From assembly GCA_963995525.1 (NCBI GenBank), contig OZ023214.1:19799626-19863625 (forward strand): a DNA stretch of 64,000 nucleotides, in the 5' to 3' direction. The notes below the pieces were generated by a model, which ran no database searches, was not told the origin of the DNA, and saw only the letters and a list, made by a program, of their open reading frames with translations. Numbering within the stretch: the stretch's first letter is position 1; each line of letters begins with the position of its first letter. The DNA comes from Escarpia spicata. Taxonomy: Eukaryota > Annelida > Polychaeta > Sabellida > Siboglinidae. Position numbers and translations under genes: made by a program. Shown here in pieces: positions 19,475 to 30,765 of the stretch.

Positions 19475-20290
19475 TTACTTTTGGTAGGACAGTTGGCGCA
19501 AAGCCATGGCTGCACACCTGATTGCTTCAGTCTTGGTATCAGAATCGTTTAACATAGCAATCGCCTCGATATGGATAAGTGACGAATGGTAAACGAATGT
19601 TCTCGATTTGTCCGCTTGTTTGTCGACGATGATATCTTCAAAACGTTCATTCACTTTCAACATGGTACTTTGCACAGAGTACTTATTGATATCGTCTTGA
19701 GTTCCTTGTACACGCTCAACACCATTTTCTTTTTGATGACTTCGTTCTCAAGGAACATCGACAGTTTTCAGAAGGCTTCAATGTGTTTATTTCGACGTGT
19801 CTTTTACTCTTCCTCCTTCGTTTCTTGCCTTACGTAATCACGCCGACATGAGTTATGCTATCTAGTTCCCCTTCCAATGAGGTCTTCGCCTAGTCCGAGG
19901 ATCCTAACTTCACATTTTAGCTTTGTTCCATGAATGATCAACTTGCTCCCGTATATCGTAAAACATTAATGCAGGCGTTCATCCTTCTCGGACTTTTTCC
20001 TCCTCTTCTTCCCACAGAAAAGGCACTTATGTCCAAGAGTGCATCTTCTGTTGGACGTTGGTGGAATTCCCGAACAGCGCAGAACCGACTGAAAATTTAG
20101 TGTGATAACAGGTGTCACCCTGTTCTCTATTAATGCTAATTTATTCCGTTGCGCTAGAGAACTGATCATTCTGAAGTGGCAGCATTCTTGACTGTTTCCC
20201 AGTTTCCAGGTTTGAAAGATTTCAATCCGAGTTTCTCTTCTTCTGTAATGATGCATCTCGGGGGTACAGGTTACCAGAATATGTCTTAAA
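19475..20290 (-). pseudogene. Decayed transposon-internal zinc-binding ORF, copy L
   Basis: On the minus strand the frame-shifted pieces read CTLGHKCLFCGKKRRKKSEK (about 20,050-19,980), then ILGLGEDLIGRG...HNSCRRDYVRQE (about 19,910-19,835), then KVNERFEDIIVDKQADKSR ending LRQLSYQK* (19,657-19,475). The CxxC...YHxxC order resembles an N-terminal zinc-binding region common in uncharacterised repetitive proteins of invertebrates. Stops and frameshifts separate every block. It lies inside the TIR element, so it is probably a remnant of its accessory or transposase gene. I do not assign a function. Confidence 0.5.
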
Positions 20291-20299
20291 AAAGGAGAA

Positions 20300-21360
20300 A
20301 TTAGTTGAAGGGAAGCGCCATGTTGACATTTAACTGTTCGTTACTTTCTTTAAACACATTATGGAGGTTCAGCTTGCGAACGTGTAGTGCCTACAGGTAC
20401 GTGTAAAAAGGCAATACTACACTATCGAGATTTCAGGGATACTGCATGATATGATCGGATAAAATAGGTCTTAAAATGTCGCTACCAGTTGCATATTCGT
20501 TATTATTTTTGGACGTTTCTACTTTCAGTAAGCATGAAATAAGTGTGTTAACATAATAGCTTAACCTTTCTGGAATTATTGTTAGATTAGTGAAAAATGC
20601 ATAAAATCTTAAATTAATCGATGCTAATAAATGTTGATAGTATATTAATTTGCGACAGCCTTTACACACACATGTTAACTAGTTAAATAATGGTCCTAGA
20701 TATATAACGAACCTGTTATCATTAATGCCGAAATCTGTAATAGAGTCAACTAATTCTCTAATTTTTTTAAACAGAGCAGATACAAATAAATCTAACACAA
20801 CATTTTCACACAATAAACTATATAATAAGACTACATTTTGGCGGTCATTCCCTTTACGCACTAGGGCCTACAATTTATAAAATTGAATGGATTTGCTGAA
20901 CCTCTTAACGAGTGAAAACATGTTAAGTGTAGCTCGGACAGTTACCAGTACTTGTACCTTGTACACATTTTGAATGCTGAACTACTCCAATCAATCAATA
21001 ATGACGGTGCATCAATGTATCGAATAATTAAGTATTTCAAACTAACACTAGATCTGCAACAGTGACCCTAGAACGCTGTACCCCATCTGCAAAGGTACTT
21101 CGGCATTACAAGGCGGGCAGCCTATCTACAGGGAACACACAGTCAGTCTCCTGTCTTCCACACATTACATCTTAATCTTAGAGAATTATATTTATTTATG
21201 TGGACTTTTGTTTTAATTAAAAAAACTTAATGCAGGGAAAGGACCGCTCAACAAGTAAGATATTCAGGGAGGTATATATATATATATATAGCCTTGTACA
21301 TTTTCCCTATATAATCTGTTGCGGCACTACATAGTTGCATGGGAAACTAACTCAGTAGCG
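20300..21360. other. Transposon interior, no gene seen
   Basis: AT-rich sequence matching 43,320-44,418 in copy R. A short (TA)n tract at about 21,272-21,290 corresponds to the much longer AT palindrome at 44,236-44,347 in copy R. Confidence 0.4.
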
Positions 21361-21504
21361 GAGGTACTTTTTTGCCCTCTTCCGGGGGTAATTTAGGGGG
21401 CATTCCACCACCCAAGACACGACAGCAACTCATTTCCAATACATGGGGTCAGACACTTTGGCCATTTTTACATAAATAAAAGATCTGGGCTCCCGGTCTA
21501 CACA

Positions 21505-21935
21505 GTCATCGCCGTTTTGCTGTAGCTGCAGCCAGTCTATGGAATAGACTGCCGGACTGTGTCAGGATGGCAAAGACACAGCCACAGTTCAAACCACTTC
21601 TTAAAACACACCTTTTTAGAGTAGTGTTTCTGTAATATTATCACGTGAACTTTATCAAATGCTCTTAGCCATATTTTACGTAATTATTATTATTTTAATA
21701 TTATTATTTTTTTTTTTGTACACGGAGGTCTAATAATTATGTAATGAATGTTTTAATTATTATTTTATTTTAGGGTATACATTTTAGAATGATTTTGGTG
21801 TTTCTATCTAACATACAATTCTAAATAACTACGTGTACATGCATGTAAAGCACCTGAGAGCAATCTGATTGATTCAGGCGCTATACAAATTAATTGTATA
21901 ATTATTATTACAAATCCAAAGAGTGGACAATTATG
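21505..21935 (+). mobile_element. 5'-truncated L2-group LINE 3' end
   Basis: Contains the ORF2 terminus (AASLWNRLPDCVRMAKTQPQ in frame) and the same 3' UTR as 6,770-7,095, ending GCGCTATACAAATTAATTGT plus (ATT)n. It abuts the right TIR of the DNA transposon. Confidence 0.75.
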
Positions 21936-22129
21936 TTATCAATTGAATCAAAATTCTTTAATTGTGTATAACTACTTCCATTCTGATATATCTCAGAACC
22001 CGGATATTTATTAGCAAGGCCGTTTCACCTGGCGGTTCTTGACAGTGCATACATGTGTACACGTACATGCAAAACAAAAAATAATACACTTGCATGCACG
22101 AACGCACACATGCAAACAAGCACACATGC

Positions 22130-22136
22130 ACACACA

Positions 22137-22231
<95 letters not shown>

Positions 22232-22350
22232 CACATACATATATACATACATACATACATACATACATACATACATACATACATACATACGTACATATAT
22301 ATATACAAACACACGAAGACACATGTACGCATGCACGCACGCACACATAT
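22130..22350. repeat. (CA)n/(CATA)n microsatellite
   Basis: A CA tract with interruptions (22,139-22,220) runs into (AT)n and about 14 units of CATA/ACAT (22,237-22,291). Copy R has a shorter version (46,035-46,105). Long Cys-Val or Thr-His frames across it are artefacts of the repeat. Confidence 0.95.
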
Positions 22351-22366
22351 AAACATAACCGTTTAA

Positions 22367-22597
22367 GGCCGGAATACACTGGCACTTTTCGCCCGATCAG
22401 ACCAGACCAGACCACACCACACCAGACCACACCAGACCAAACCAGACTCCCTCCGACTGCAGTGTACCCACTACATCTACCGACACCGACTGCGCTATAC
22501 CTAAAGCCGGTGTGACGTCATAATCACTTAAATATGAAAACGTTCGAGTACGTCAGACCGACACCGACTACATTCGACGTGGAAACTTTTCGAGTGT
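22367..22597. mobile_element. TTAA-flanked MITE, right half deleted (copy L)
   Basis: Starts after TTAA (22,363-22,366) with GGCCGGAATACACTGGCACT and a GACCAGACCACACC-rich segment. It stops at about 22,597, where sequence switches to that found at 55,787 in copy R. The intact version is 46,180-46,550. Confidence 0.7.
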
Positions 22598-22663
22598 CAA
22601 TCGTTACATTTCACACCAACAGAACTGGCAATCGCAAATGCTCGATATATCTAATCTTGTCAG

Positions 22664-24051
22664 TGTTCCACTGCTACGAATGCGGACAGCCGCACAGTTC
22701 ATCTCTGCGCGGGGAATCAGCAGATCGGTTACTGCTTGAGGCTGACGTTTGGGATAACACGATCACGTGTCACGAGAACGGGGATAGAAACAAAACAGTT
22801 GAGTGCACAGGTTCTCGCTGGGTGCGTAGCAGAACATATGTTCAACAATGATAATGTTGTCACTCACTGCATCTTTATTTCAATGGACTCTATTGGAAAT
22901 AACCGGAAATGGTGTTCTGGGTTATCCGAAGTGAAGACTCCGCTTTGCAATAAAAATTAACAGTGCAATTTTAACAATCATAATTACCATCTTTTTGTAC
23001 AAATGACTGTGGCAATATCTTCCGATGAATGCAATCAAATCAAACGGCAGTTTGTGTGGGCACAATGTATTCTTTCATGATATTATAATTAGTTACATAT
23101 CTTATGGCTAGGATCTGGCAATTGCACGTTCAAAAGTGACGACAATCCAGGCTACGACAACGGTGATAACGACGATTTTAATTACCTAGCTACTTTTCAA
23201 CCCGTGCAGGTATATCGACGAGAATAAGACAACCACTTGTCATTTCTCTGTGGTTGCTTCAGCGGGACTGACTGCGAGATGTACTCGTATCAGACGTGCA
23301 GACATCGCGGCTCCACCAACGCGTCGCCACACCTGCTTGAGCGTTTGTTCGATAACCAAACATAAACTAAGATTACACATGATGTTGGATCAATGTACAC
23401 CAATGTGACATTGCATAGCATATAAACTGAGAATCAACCAGAGTTTGATGCTACAGCAATCGTGAAGGGTATGGCAGTGGTTTCTCCTTCCCTCCCCTTT
23501 CCTTTCTTCCTGTTATTTCTTTCTATTTTCCCATGTTCTTTTCCTGTTTCTTTGTATTTCTTCTTGTGTTTTTAGAACATCAACATCATCTAATTGTCAA
23601 CTTTGACAGCTCAACGTATAAAATTGATGTTTGAAGTGGTCTCAATCTCAAATATCACTTCTGTTTTTGGGGTAACTAGTCTATCTCCAACACGTGTTAG
23701 AGGCTAACAACTCACTTCTTAACAACTTCCGCTTTCGAGTTCCTGCCACACACCCATAAACATAAAGTACAATAGAGTTATGCATCAATTCAAAGTTGAA
23801 TCTGTGATTCGCACTTTCTATTGGTTTCACTTAAAAATGTGTACTTGCGTTACCAATTATTAATACTTGTTTTCCTCTACTTTCAGACGTGCTACAAATG
23901 CTGCGCCAACAATTTGTGTAATTCGTTTCTCCCTGGACTCAACTTGACTAGCAGTGACGGATTCACTCCGCCTGTGGCTGGCTTACTGGTGTTGCTACTG
24001 GTTGCTATTACGACGTACTGCAACAAGATTAATACGTTTTTCAACATTTAA
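22664..24051 (+). CDS. LU/Ly6-domain GPI-anchored protein, copy L
   Basis: Three exons with compatible phases: 22,664-22,810, 23,112-23,209 and 23,887-24,051. They begin FHCYECGQPHSSSLRGES and continue DNTITCHENGDRNKTVECTG, SGNCTFKSDDNPGYDN, and TCYKCCANNLCNSFLP. The CYxC start and the CCx4CN end are hallmarks of the three-finger LU fold. The C-terminus has a small-residue spacer then a hydrophobic tail (PPVAGLLVLLLVAITTY), a typical GPI-attachment signal. So it is likely a cell-surface protein. The first donor (GTTCTC) is weak; GTGCGT 11 bp downstream is an alternative but breaks phase with the middle exon. The signal-peptide exon is not found here and may have been deleted with sequence lost at 22,597. 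Confidence 0.7.
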
Positions 24052-24299
24052 ACCTACATGCACCCAGCCTGAACACAGACCTGTTCCTCATTGAATACGA
24101 TCCAGCACGTTGTGACGTGGACGGATCAGCAGCTTGAGAAAAGTCGCAATTATCAGAGGAAATCCGGCGAATAACTAGAGGCCGGTTTACACGAGAAATG
24201 TGGGTCCCCCCACAATGTCGTGCGATAATCAACGTTCGATATATAACTGCGACCCTGGCCCGTGAATCTTCTATCGGGCCCGCAGCTGCCACAAGTCAG

Positions 24300-24345
24300 A
24301 CAGACAGACAGACAGACAGAAGACAGACAGACAGACATACATACG
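24300..24345. repeat. (CAGA)n microsatellite
   Basis: About ten CAGA units with one interruption. Copy R has a longer tract at 57,496-57,557. Confidence 0.9.
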
Positions 24346-24900
24346 TATTTTAGTTTGACACAGACATTGTGTGTGAAGAAGTTTCTCAAACATAATATAA
24401 TATAACATAATACATATATATAACATAAATATAAATAGACAGGTCAAGGAGACTTTCGTTAAGACATGAAAATGTCGCTAACATGACAGCCACCTTTGCG
24501 TTAAAAAAAATATATATATATATATATATATACATATAAACGGTTGATATAGCAATTAAACAATTGCGTTTGGTTTTGCACATACGATTCTTTATTATTG
24601 CAACGATATTAATAAAGTTAATAGGAACAATGAATCAGTTTAGTATTTGTATTAGCAATGCAGTAGTTGTAGCACATTTAGATCTTTGGTTCTAGGATAA
24701 AGCAATGTGACCGATCAAGACTGAAATTGAATTGTAAGAAGTAGTCTTTTTTGTTCATATTGATTACAAATTAATGTTTCCTCGAGACCAGCCTGCAACC
24801 GACGCGGATTTTCTGGTTGTCATTGTCATCCTGCTTTTTTATGATCCGCCGTTTGCTGGAAGAGATGGTGGTTTACGTTTAGTTGGATATTAATTAAAAC
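24346..24900. other. Duplicated non-coding stretch
   Basis: AT-rich, with a (TA)n run at about 24,511-24,531. It matches 57,570-58,107. No gene recognised. Confidence 0.4.
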
Positions 24901-25072
24901 GAGTGTGCGTGTGTACGCATGTGCTTGCGAGCGTATGTGTGTGCGTGCGTGTGTATGTGTGTGCATGCGTGTGTATGTGTGTGTATGCATGCGTGTGTGT
25001 GTGTGCGCGCGCGTGTGTGTGTCTTTGTGTCTGCTTGTGTGTGTGTTGTGTGTGTATGTGTGTGTGTGTGTG

Positions 25073-25152
<80 letters not shown>

Positions 25153-25175
25153 CGTGTGCATGTGCATGTGTGTGT
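24901..25175. repeat. (GT)n microsatellite
   Basis: Imperfect GT/GTGC tract with a pure core of about 38 GT units (25,074-25,150). The copy R tract is much longer (58,108-58,545). Confidence 0.95.
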
Positions 25176-25209
25176 GCCTGTGTTCACAAGCGTTCGACCT
25201 CTACCCTAA

Positions 25210-26195
25210 AATTGTGCTGGTCAGCCGGACCAGCAACTTCAAAAAGTTGCTGGTCCGGCAGCAAAGTCACTGGTCCGCTTTTTTACCAGTGGCCTATTAA
25301 ATTATATTGAAAGAAATGCACAGTTGTACTACCAGCCGTAAAATCATTTAATATGTCAGACAGGTGTTTTCCTGATCATATGTATACATACAAAGCGATT
25401 TTAGGTATCAGCAGACTGGCCATTTTTAGGTAACTGGTTTCAGACTTATTTCTACAATATTAAAACTATACAGGAACATGTAATATAATACGAATTATTT
25501 TGAAAAGTTCATTATGAATCGCAGTCATGGTCAGGTCATATAATCACTGGAAGATCTTAGACATTGGTTACGAATCTTCTGATTCGAGCCAGAAGATTCA
25601 TAATTAATGTCCGACAAGTCAGAGTCGTTGTTATCAACACGACCGTCTGCGTCTACGCCATCACTTGGGCCAGCAGCCGTGGCTTCCAACTGGTCCACGT
25701 CTTCCTTTCCTTGGTTCTCACTACCATCAGCCTGTGCTTCAAACAGAACCAGAAGAGCAATACGCTTTGGAATTTGGTGGATCCTGGTCATATGCGACTT
25801 CTTACAGATAAGGTTCCATTCGTGGATTATGCAACCACAGAAGTTGTGGAAATGATGATGGCAGCGCCAGTGATAATGCCTCGTTTTGATTTACCAAAAT
25901 GGCTACATTACCGTACGTTCGATCGTTTCGGGTGCTTTTTTTACTATAACAACTATTGCGCTCCGTGGGCGTTGCCCATCACATTAAAATAAATTGAGCA
26001 ATATCGAACGTAAAACACATTTTTGTAAACAGCGTCTCCAGGTGACCAGTCTTGACAATACGCTGATACGAACTGCTGTAGAACGTTGTGTAATATCCCA
26101 CAAAATATAGGCGGTCACACGGACCAGTAACTAAAAAAACTTACTGACCCGACGGCAAAGTATGTGGTTAGTGACCACCGGGTCAGCGTATATTT
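25210..26195 (-). mobile_element. Palindrome-ended DNA element, copy L
   Basis: Each end is a short palindrome with related sequence. Left (about 25,220-25,285): GCCGGACCAGCAACTT, its complement, then CAGCAAAGTCACTGGTCCGC. Right (about 26,109-26,190): GCGGTCACACGGACCAGTAA, then CGGCAAAGTATGTGGTTAGT. Between them a minus-strand frame (about 25,870-25,531) reads HNFCGCIIHEWNLICKK, TRIHQIPKRIALLVLFEAQA and an acidic end VDNNDSDLSDINYESSGS. I do not recognise the protein; it may be the C-terminus of a transposase. The copy R homologue is 58,585-59,560. Confidence 0.5.
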
Positions 26196-26333
26196 TGAAC
26201 GCTGATGTGCACGCGTGTGCGTGCATGCATGTTATCCATCACCGTTGCGTGAATTTGTTTTGATTGCAACGAAACTGCGTGTACAACGTCGATAACAATA
26301 TCGGAAGATTTACACCAGTGAGCAAGACAATGG

Positions 26334-26386
26334 ACCTCCCAGGACTCACCGTCAGGCCTGCACACAAGTGGGCCGCCGGAATCACC
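26334..26386 (-). pseudogene. Truncated trypsin last exon, copy L
   Basis: Keeps the acceptor and the catalytic-serine block [17 protein letters not shown] deletion of about 119 bp relative to copy R (59,706-59,862) then removes the rest, including the substrate-pocket SWGEGC and the donor. Upstream trypsin exons are absent from copy L, which ends at 27,171. It is a dead gene fragment. Confidence 0.9.
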
Positions 26387-26844
26387 CTGCAACCAGCGTC
26401 GTTAACATAACTCCGGCAGTAATCAGAGACAAGGAGATTAAGAATAAACCAAATCGAAGTTTTCAAGACATTGAATGATAATACAATAATGCAAATATTA
26501 AAGGGAATAAAAACCCATGTTACTTGAATTCGTATTATATTACATCTTCCTCTATATTTCCATTTCCAGTAATTTTACCAGAATTATAAACTATTAATAA
26601 TTTCACAATTTACAGTGTGCAAACTGGTCTTCTTCGAATACGTATATTTTTGGCGCGCTTTTTGGTATGCCTAGGTGTGACGTCAGAGGCGTGAATGTCG
26701 CGCAAGATGCCAGCATTTTCAGTACATTCACAGCATGTTTACGATGATATATATTGGGTCGAAGCAAGCGTCCGAATGAGTTTGTGTGTGGTGTTCCGAT
26801 AAAATGTAAACACTAGTCATAAAGAAGCATTTATTTTACGAATA
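26387..26844. other. Duplicated non-coding stretch
   Basis: Matches 59,863-60,320 almost base for base. In copy R this is intron of the trypsin gene. No gene recognised. Confidence 0.45.
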
Positions 26845-27171
26845 CCAACTTTGTTGAACAAAATGAAGTGATAGAACATCCGCTCCAGTCAACCTGACAA
26901 CAACAACAAGACAAGCCGACCGCAAACAAACTTTGTCGTTTCAACTTATTTGGAGAAAAATGGTTTCGACTATCACCCAAGAAAACTAATCTACATCAGT
27001 AAACATACACCCACACACACACGAAACTATTGTATCCAACTGCAGAAAGTAACGTTATATGATATCATAACATTACACGAAGGAAGAGTCGTACAAGTTA
27101 GCTTAACCCTGTACAATTTAGCTTAACCCTGAATCCGGTCCTTGTGGTCGAGTGGTTAAAGCCCAACACCA
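26845..27171. repeat. Single arm of a foldback element (copy L)
   Basis: Matches the left arm of the inverted repeat at 60,310-60,655 and ends at the same AAAGCCCAACACCAAA, but here there is no loop or second arm. The sequence TTGTGGTCGAGTGGTTAAAG (27,140-27,159) resembles a tRNA A-box. This is the right breakpoint of copy L. Confidence 0.65.
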
Positions 27172-27560
27172 AATCTCTTACGTAGCTTTCGGCGTCCTCA
27201 CGACGCCCTTGTCAGCATTGGTCTGCTGACTCTCGGTCATCATGTGACTTCGTTGGTGGTTGTCACATGACAGCAGTTCCAAGAAGATCGCTGGAAGGTT
27301 GTGCCCGGTGTCTCTGTTGATGGCTGGTCTTCTCTCATGGCCAAAGATGCAACAGTGGTCGCAGAGAAAACATCTTCTGGCAACCAATAGAGTTCAGAGA
27401 GAGGTGACCATCAACAGAGACAACCTTCCCGTGATCTTCTTGGACCTGCTGCCAAGTGACGACCACCAACGAAGTCACAAGACGACCGAGTGTTAGCAGT
27501 CCAACGCTGACGATGGCGTCGTGAGGAAACTGAAAGCTCTGTAAGAGACTTCAAGGATTC
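27172..27560. mobile_element. Two head-to-head Penelope 3' fragments
   Basis: The minus-strand fragment (27,387-27,172) reads RRPAINRDTGHNLPAIFLEL. The plus-strand fragment (about 27,363-27,560) reads TINRDNLPVIFLDLLPSDDH. Both resemble the C-terminal tail after the GIY-YIG domain of Penelope-like elements, and they are imperfect inverted repeats meeting near 27,370. They belong to a different family from the complete element at 8.2-11.0 kb. Confidence 0.55.
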
Positions 27561-29871
27561 GGAAAGGTAACTTCGTATTTCCAACTTGACCTTTACTTGT
27601 TTATTGTGCACGTACAATATGTGGCACCGCTGGACAAATATATTTTGCAAAACCTGTTAGCGACAAAACAGAAAGTTATAACAACATAATGCTGTGCATT
27701 GTCTGTGCTTTTGTCTGTGCTCCTGTTTGTGCTCCTAGTTATCATCCTTATTTAACGCTAATTGCGTGTTTCAATCTTGTGGTGCCATGTCGATTGGCAC
27801 TAGCAATTCTTCCAAGTAACCCAACAACATTATAACACAAGATTGTCTACATTAAACATATTGAAGAAGTTACAATGTCAAGCCCCGGGCGACAAAACAC
27901 CTTGATACAATTCCCATGTCTTGAAGACAAGATCATACACGCTAACAGCAATGCTTCAACAGTCGTCTGATTTTAAAATTATTGTAATTCTATTAAATAT
28001 TTTAATGGCGACCAAACGCTAGAAGTCCAATTAGCCAATGTAGCAAAACACAAACTAAGCCATCCCAGAAACTACGCTCCGAATCTCAAGAAACTTCGCC
28101 AGACTCTATTCAACTCGTTCGGTTTAAAATAAACATGGTTGCATAATAAACACCGAATCGTCAGCTCTTGAAAATCCTCAAATTACCTCAATCACACCTA
28201 AATTTAATATAATCACAATCATCGAATCATGACGGTAATAATGATAGTAATAACATATCGTACCGTTCGCAACTTAATACGTTATTTTAGTAAAACAAAT
28301 ATTCTATTCAGACACGAGGTGTGCAATATTTTCTCGCACTTCCCCGGCGCGAATAAACAACCTCACAAATCCACGCTACTAACGCCTTCAAATGTGAATG
28401 ATAGTGACTTACAATAACACCACCTTATCAGTTATATTACACCCTTTTTATTATTACCAAATTTGACGATCCTAGTCGTAGAATTAATATAATAACTAAT
28501 CAAATAAATAGGATTTGTTAACCAGCCAACTAACTAATTTATTTTTACTTTGGTCGCAAGATGACCCTACTGTAACATTTTAATCAGCGCCATACAATGG
28601 GGTTCCTGCCTAGTTTAACACTTTATTTTTGATACAGACTAGCTAATTCTACTCAAACCACTTCGTGACTTTTAGGACCAAAATAAGTCAAACATAATTG
28701 CAATTCACCTTCTGTGAAACACTACACGAAACGTTGATCTAATGTGAAGTTAAAACATTTGTATTGACACTAGTTGTCGTCTTTATTTCTGATGTGTAGG
28801 AAACAACCTCCATTAAAAAATATACAAGCAGTTCACTATGGACGATAAATATGATGGAAGAATATCCTATGTTGGTTGGTTATTATAATAGACTGTTGGT
28901 TATTATAATAGACAATTGTTTCGTCGACACAGTTCACCAATCTACCGACTGAGGCACCACTATCTGATTTCATGGTATAAGCTCCACCCACTTTCAAATG
29001 CTGCTAAAATGGCATACGTGAAGTAGGCGTGACGTCACAATCAACGTATATCAACCAACCAACGCAACGAATTTTGACCCGATGGTTGGCGTACGTGAAA
29101 TCACGGCGACGTAGATATATATCGGCTTTGTTGCGATCAAAGCACATCAGTTTCGTTGCAATGTAAAAGTTGGTGGAGCTTATCACATGAAGTGAAGAAA
29201 TGGTGAAGTGCGCATGTCTGAACCTATGCAAATGAGGAAAACAGCGCCGCAATCGGAAGTTTATTGTACTGAGTACCCGCCGACAACATCTTTCGGAACC
29301 ATACAGAACACAAAAAACGGCACGATTATAGGTCCGTTTATAGGTGTTCTACGATCGGTTACCGGGAAATATAATGACGCTAGAATAACAAAAAGGCATC
29401 CTTTCAAATGATACCAAAATCCTCGGGACAGAACGAGCCATGCGGATGCTAGTGACCGTAGAATTTCAGTTTTGGACGTGTTCCGAGTTGTTCATGTTTC
29501 GCTCGCTTATCTATTTTTTATTAAACGTAATTACAGCAAGCCTTGCCGGAGAGTGAAGAAACAATATTTATACGTCAGGCTACGCGACGAGTTACCAAAG
29601 AAATGTAATAGGATTAATTTGCTGAGGTGTAGAGCAGTGTGGGGCAAAGCGCACCCCAGGGCAAAGCGAAGTTAATTATCAGGTCGTATCATTTATCATG
29701 TACGAAACATTATGGGAGAATCTCCGATGTTGATTATATGTTACAATTATAGAGGACTGCACCAGGAGAGACATGAGAAGATCAGGGGACGATGAAAGAT
29801 GGAGGGTGGCTATGGAGAGATAACTTTGGAAAGAAAGAATATAGAGAGCGGTTCAGCAATATTGTACACTG
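27561..29871. other. Single-copy region, no gene seen
   Basis: AT-rich. It contains a doubled GGTTGGTTATTATAATAGAC block (about 28,873-28,915) and only short incidental frames on both strands. No exon, RNA gene or transposon ORF could be supported. Confidence 0.4.
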
Positions 29872-30011
29872 CCTCACCACTGTACAACAGGGAACATGGC
29901 CTCACCACTGTACAACAGGGAACACGGCCTCACCACTGTACAACAGGGAACACGGCCTCACCACTGTACAACAGGGAACACGGCCACACCACTGTACAAC
30001 AGGGAACACGG
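29872..30011. repeat. 28-bp minisatellite, five units
   Basis: Five head-to-tail copies of a 28-bp unit (CCTCACCACTGTACAACAGG + GAACACGG) differing by only one or two bases. Frames translating LTTVQQGT follow from the repeat. Confidence 0.95.
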
Positions 30012-30555
30012 AGGAGAACAACAATTATAGTGGAGTTTAACACATTTGTCAATGATATGAATGACCATATACATAGTCGAGTTGACATCGGGACTTGGAA
30101 GGAGATGCATTTACAGTGCTCCACAGTTAGCGTTTTAATATATAATTTGTAAGACATAATGCCTGCAGAACGTAGAATACGTATTTAGCCAATCCTACCT
30201 GACGCCGTGGCGTACGACAATGATGTCAAAAGTAGGGTGTGTATGCAGCGTCCTCGACACCTATTACATAATTCCGCCGCCACTTAATGAATTACCTGTT
30301 TAAGCTTTCTTATCCACTTCAACTCCATTGCGAATCATATGTTAATACTTTTTAAACTGCTTATCGGTTTCAAGACTGAACAACCTTTTTATCTTGATGC
30401 GCCTCGGTACTTGGTTTCCGACAATTTAAACACAAAATAATGATCTTACAACAATAGTTAAAACAACAAAAGCAACAACAGTATTGTTATTATAAATTTT
30501 ATTACAGTTCCTCCGACATCAGAATCAACCAGACAAGGAATTAGTTAGAAGACTT
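30012..30555. other. No gene seen
   Basis: Single-copy AT-rich sequence between the 28-bp minisatellite and the CCCT tract; nothing recognised. Confidence 0.4.
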
Positions 30556-30765
30556 CTCCCTCCCTCCCTCCCTCCCTCCCTCCCTCCCTCCCTCCCTCCC
30601 TCCCTCCCTCCCTCCCTCCCTCCCTCCCTCCCTCCCTCCCTCCCTCCCTCCCTCCCTCCCTCCCTCCCTCCCTTCCTCCCTCCCTCCCTCCCTCCCTCCC
30701 TCCCTCCCTTCCTCCCTCCCTCCCTCCCCCCTCCCTCCCTCCCTCCCTCCCTTCCTCCCTCCTTA
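30556..30765. repeat. (CCCT)n microsatellite
   Basis: About 50 CCCT units over 210 bp with a few CCTT interruptions. Strongly pyrimidine/purine asymmetric, so triplex formation is possible. Confidence 0.95.

Larger units (their letters stand above)
18460..21500. mobile_element. TIR DNA transposon with tandem-repeated end, copy L
   Basis: Both ends share a long inverted repeat starting CGGGAGCCCAG followed by TTTTATTTATGTAAAAA, then GATTTGCTGTCG, GGTGGTGGAATG and a tract of C then CTAAA (left about 18,460-18,640; right about 21,370-21,500, inverted). The left end repeats a 130-150 bp subunit about three times (about 18,470, 18,625 and 18,765), each with TTTATTTATGTGAACGGCGCC-like cores. The interior holds a degenerate tandem array and a decayed zinc-binding ORF. 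Copy R keeps the left end (about 41,450) but its right TIR is replaced after 44,418. No target duplication was identified; superfamily unassigned. Confidence 0.65.

Noticed and set aside
22011..22430. Long Cys-Val and Thr-His frames on both strands
   Set aside because: Produced by CA/CATA microsatellites. The same holds at 24,826-25,310, 31,626-31,991, 45,867-46,328, 58,096-58,688 and 62,364-62,942.
22822..22852. Loss of a cysteine in the copy L LU protein (GSRW versus GSCW)
   Set aside because: The residue lies past the donor that gives consistent exon phases, so it is probably intronic and not a real protein difference.
29872..30011. Possible CRISPR array
   Set aside because: The 28-bp units are directly adjacent with no spacers, and the context is eukaryotic; it is a minisatellite.
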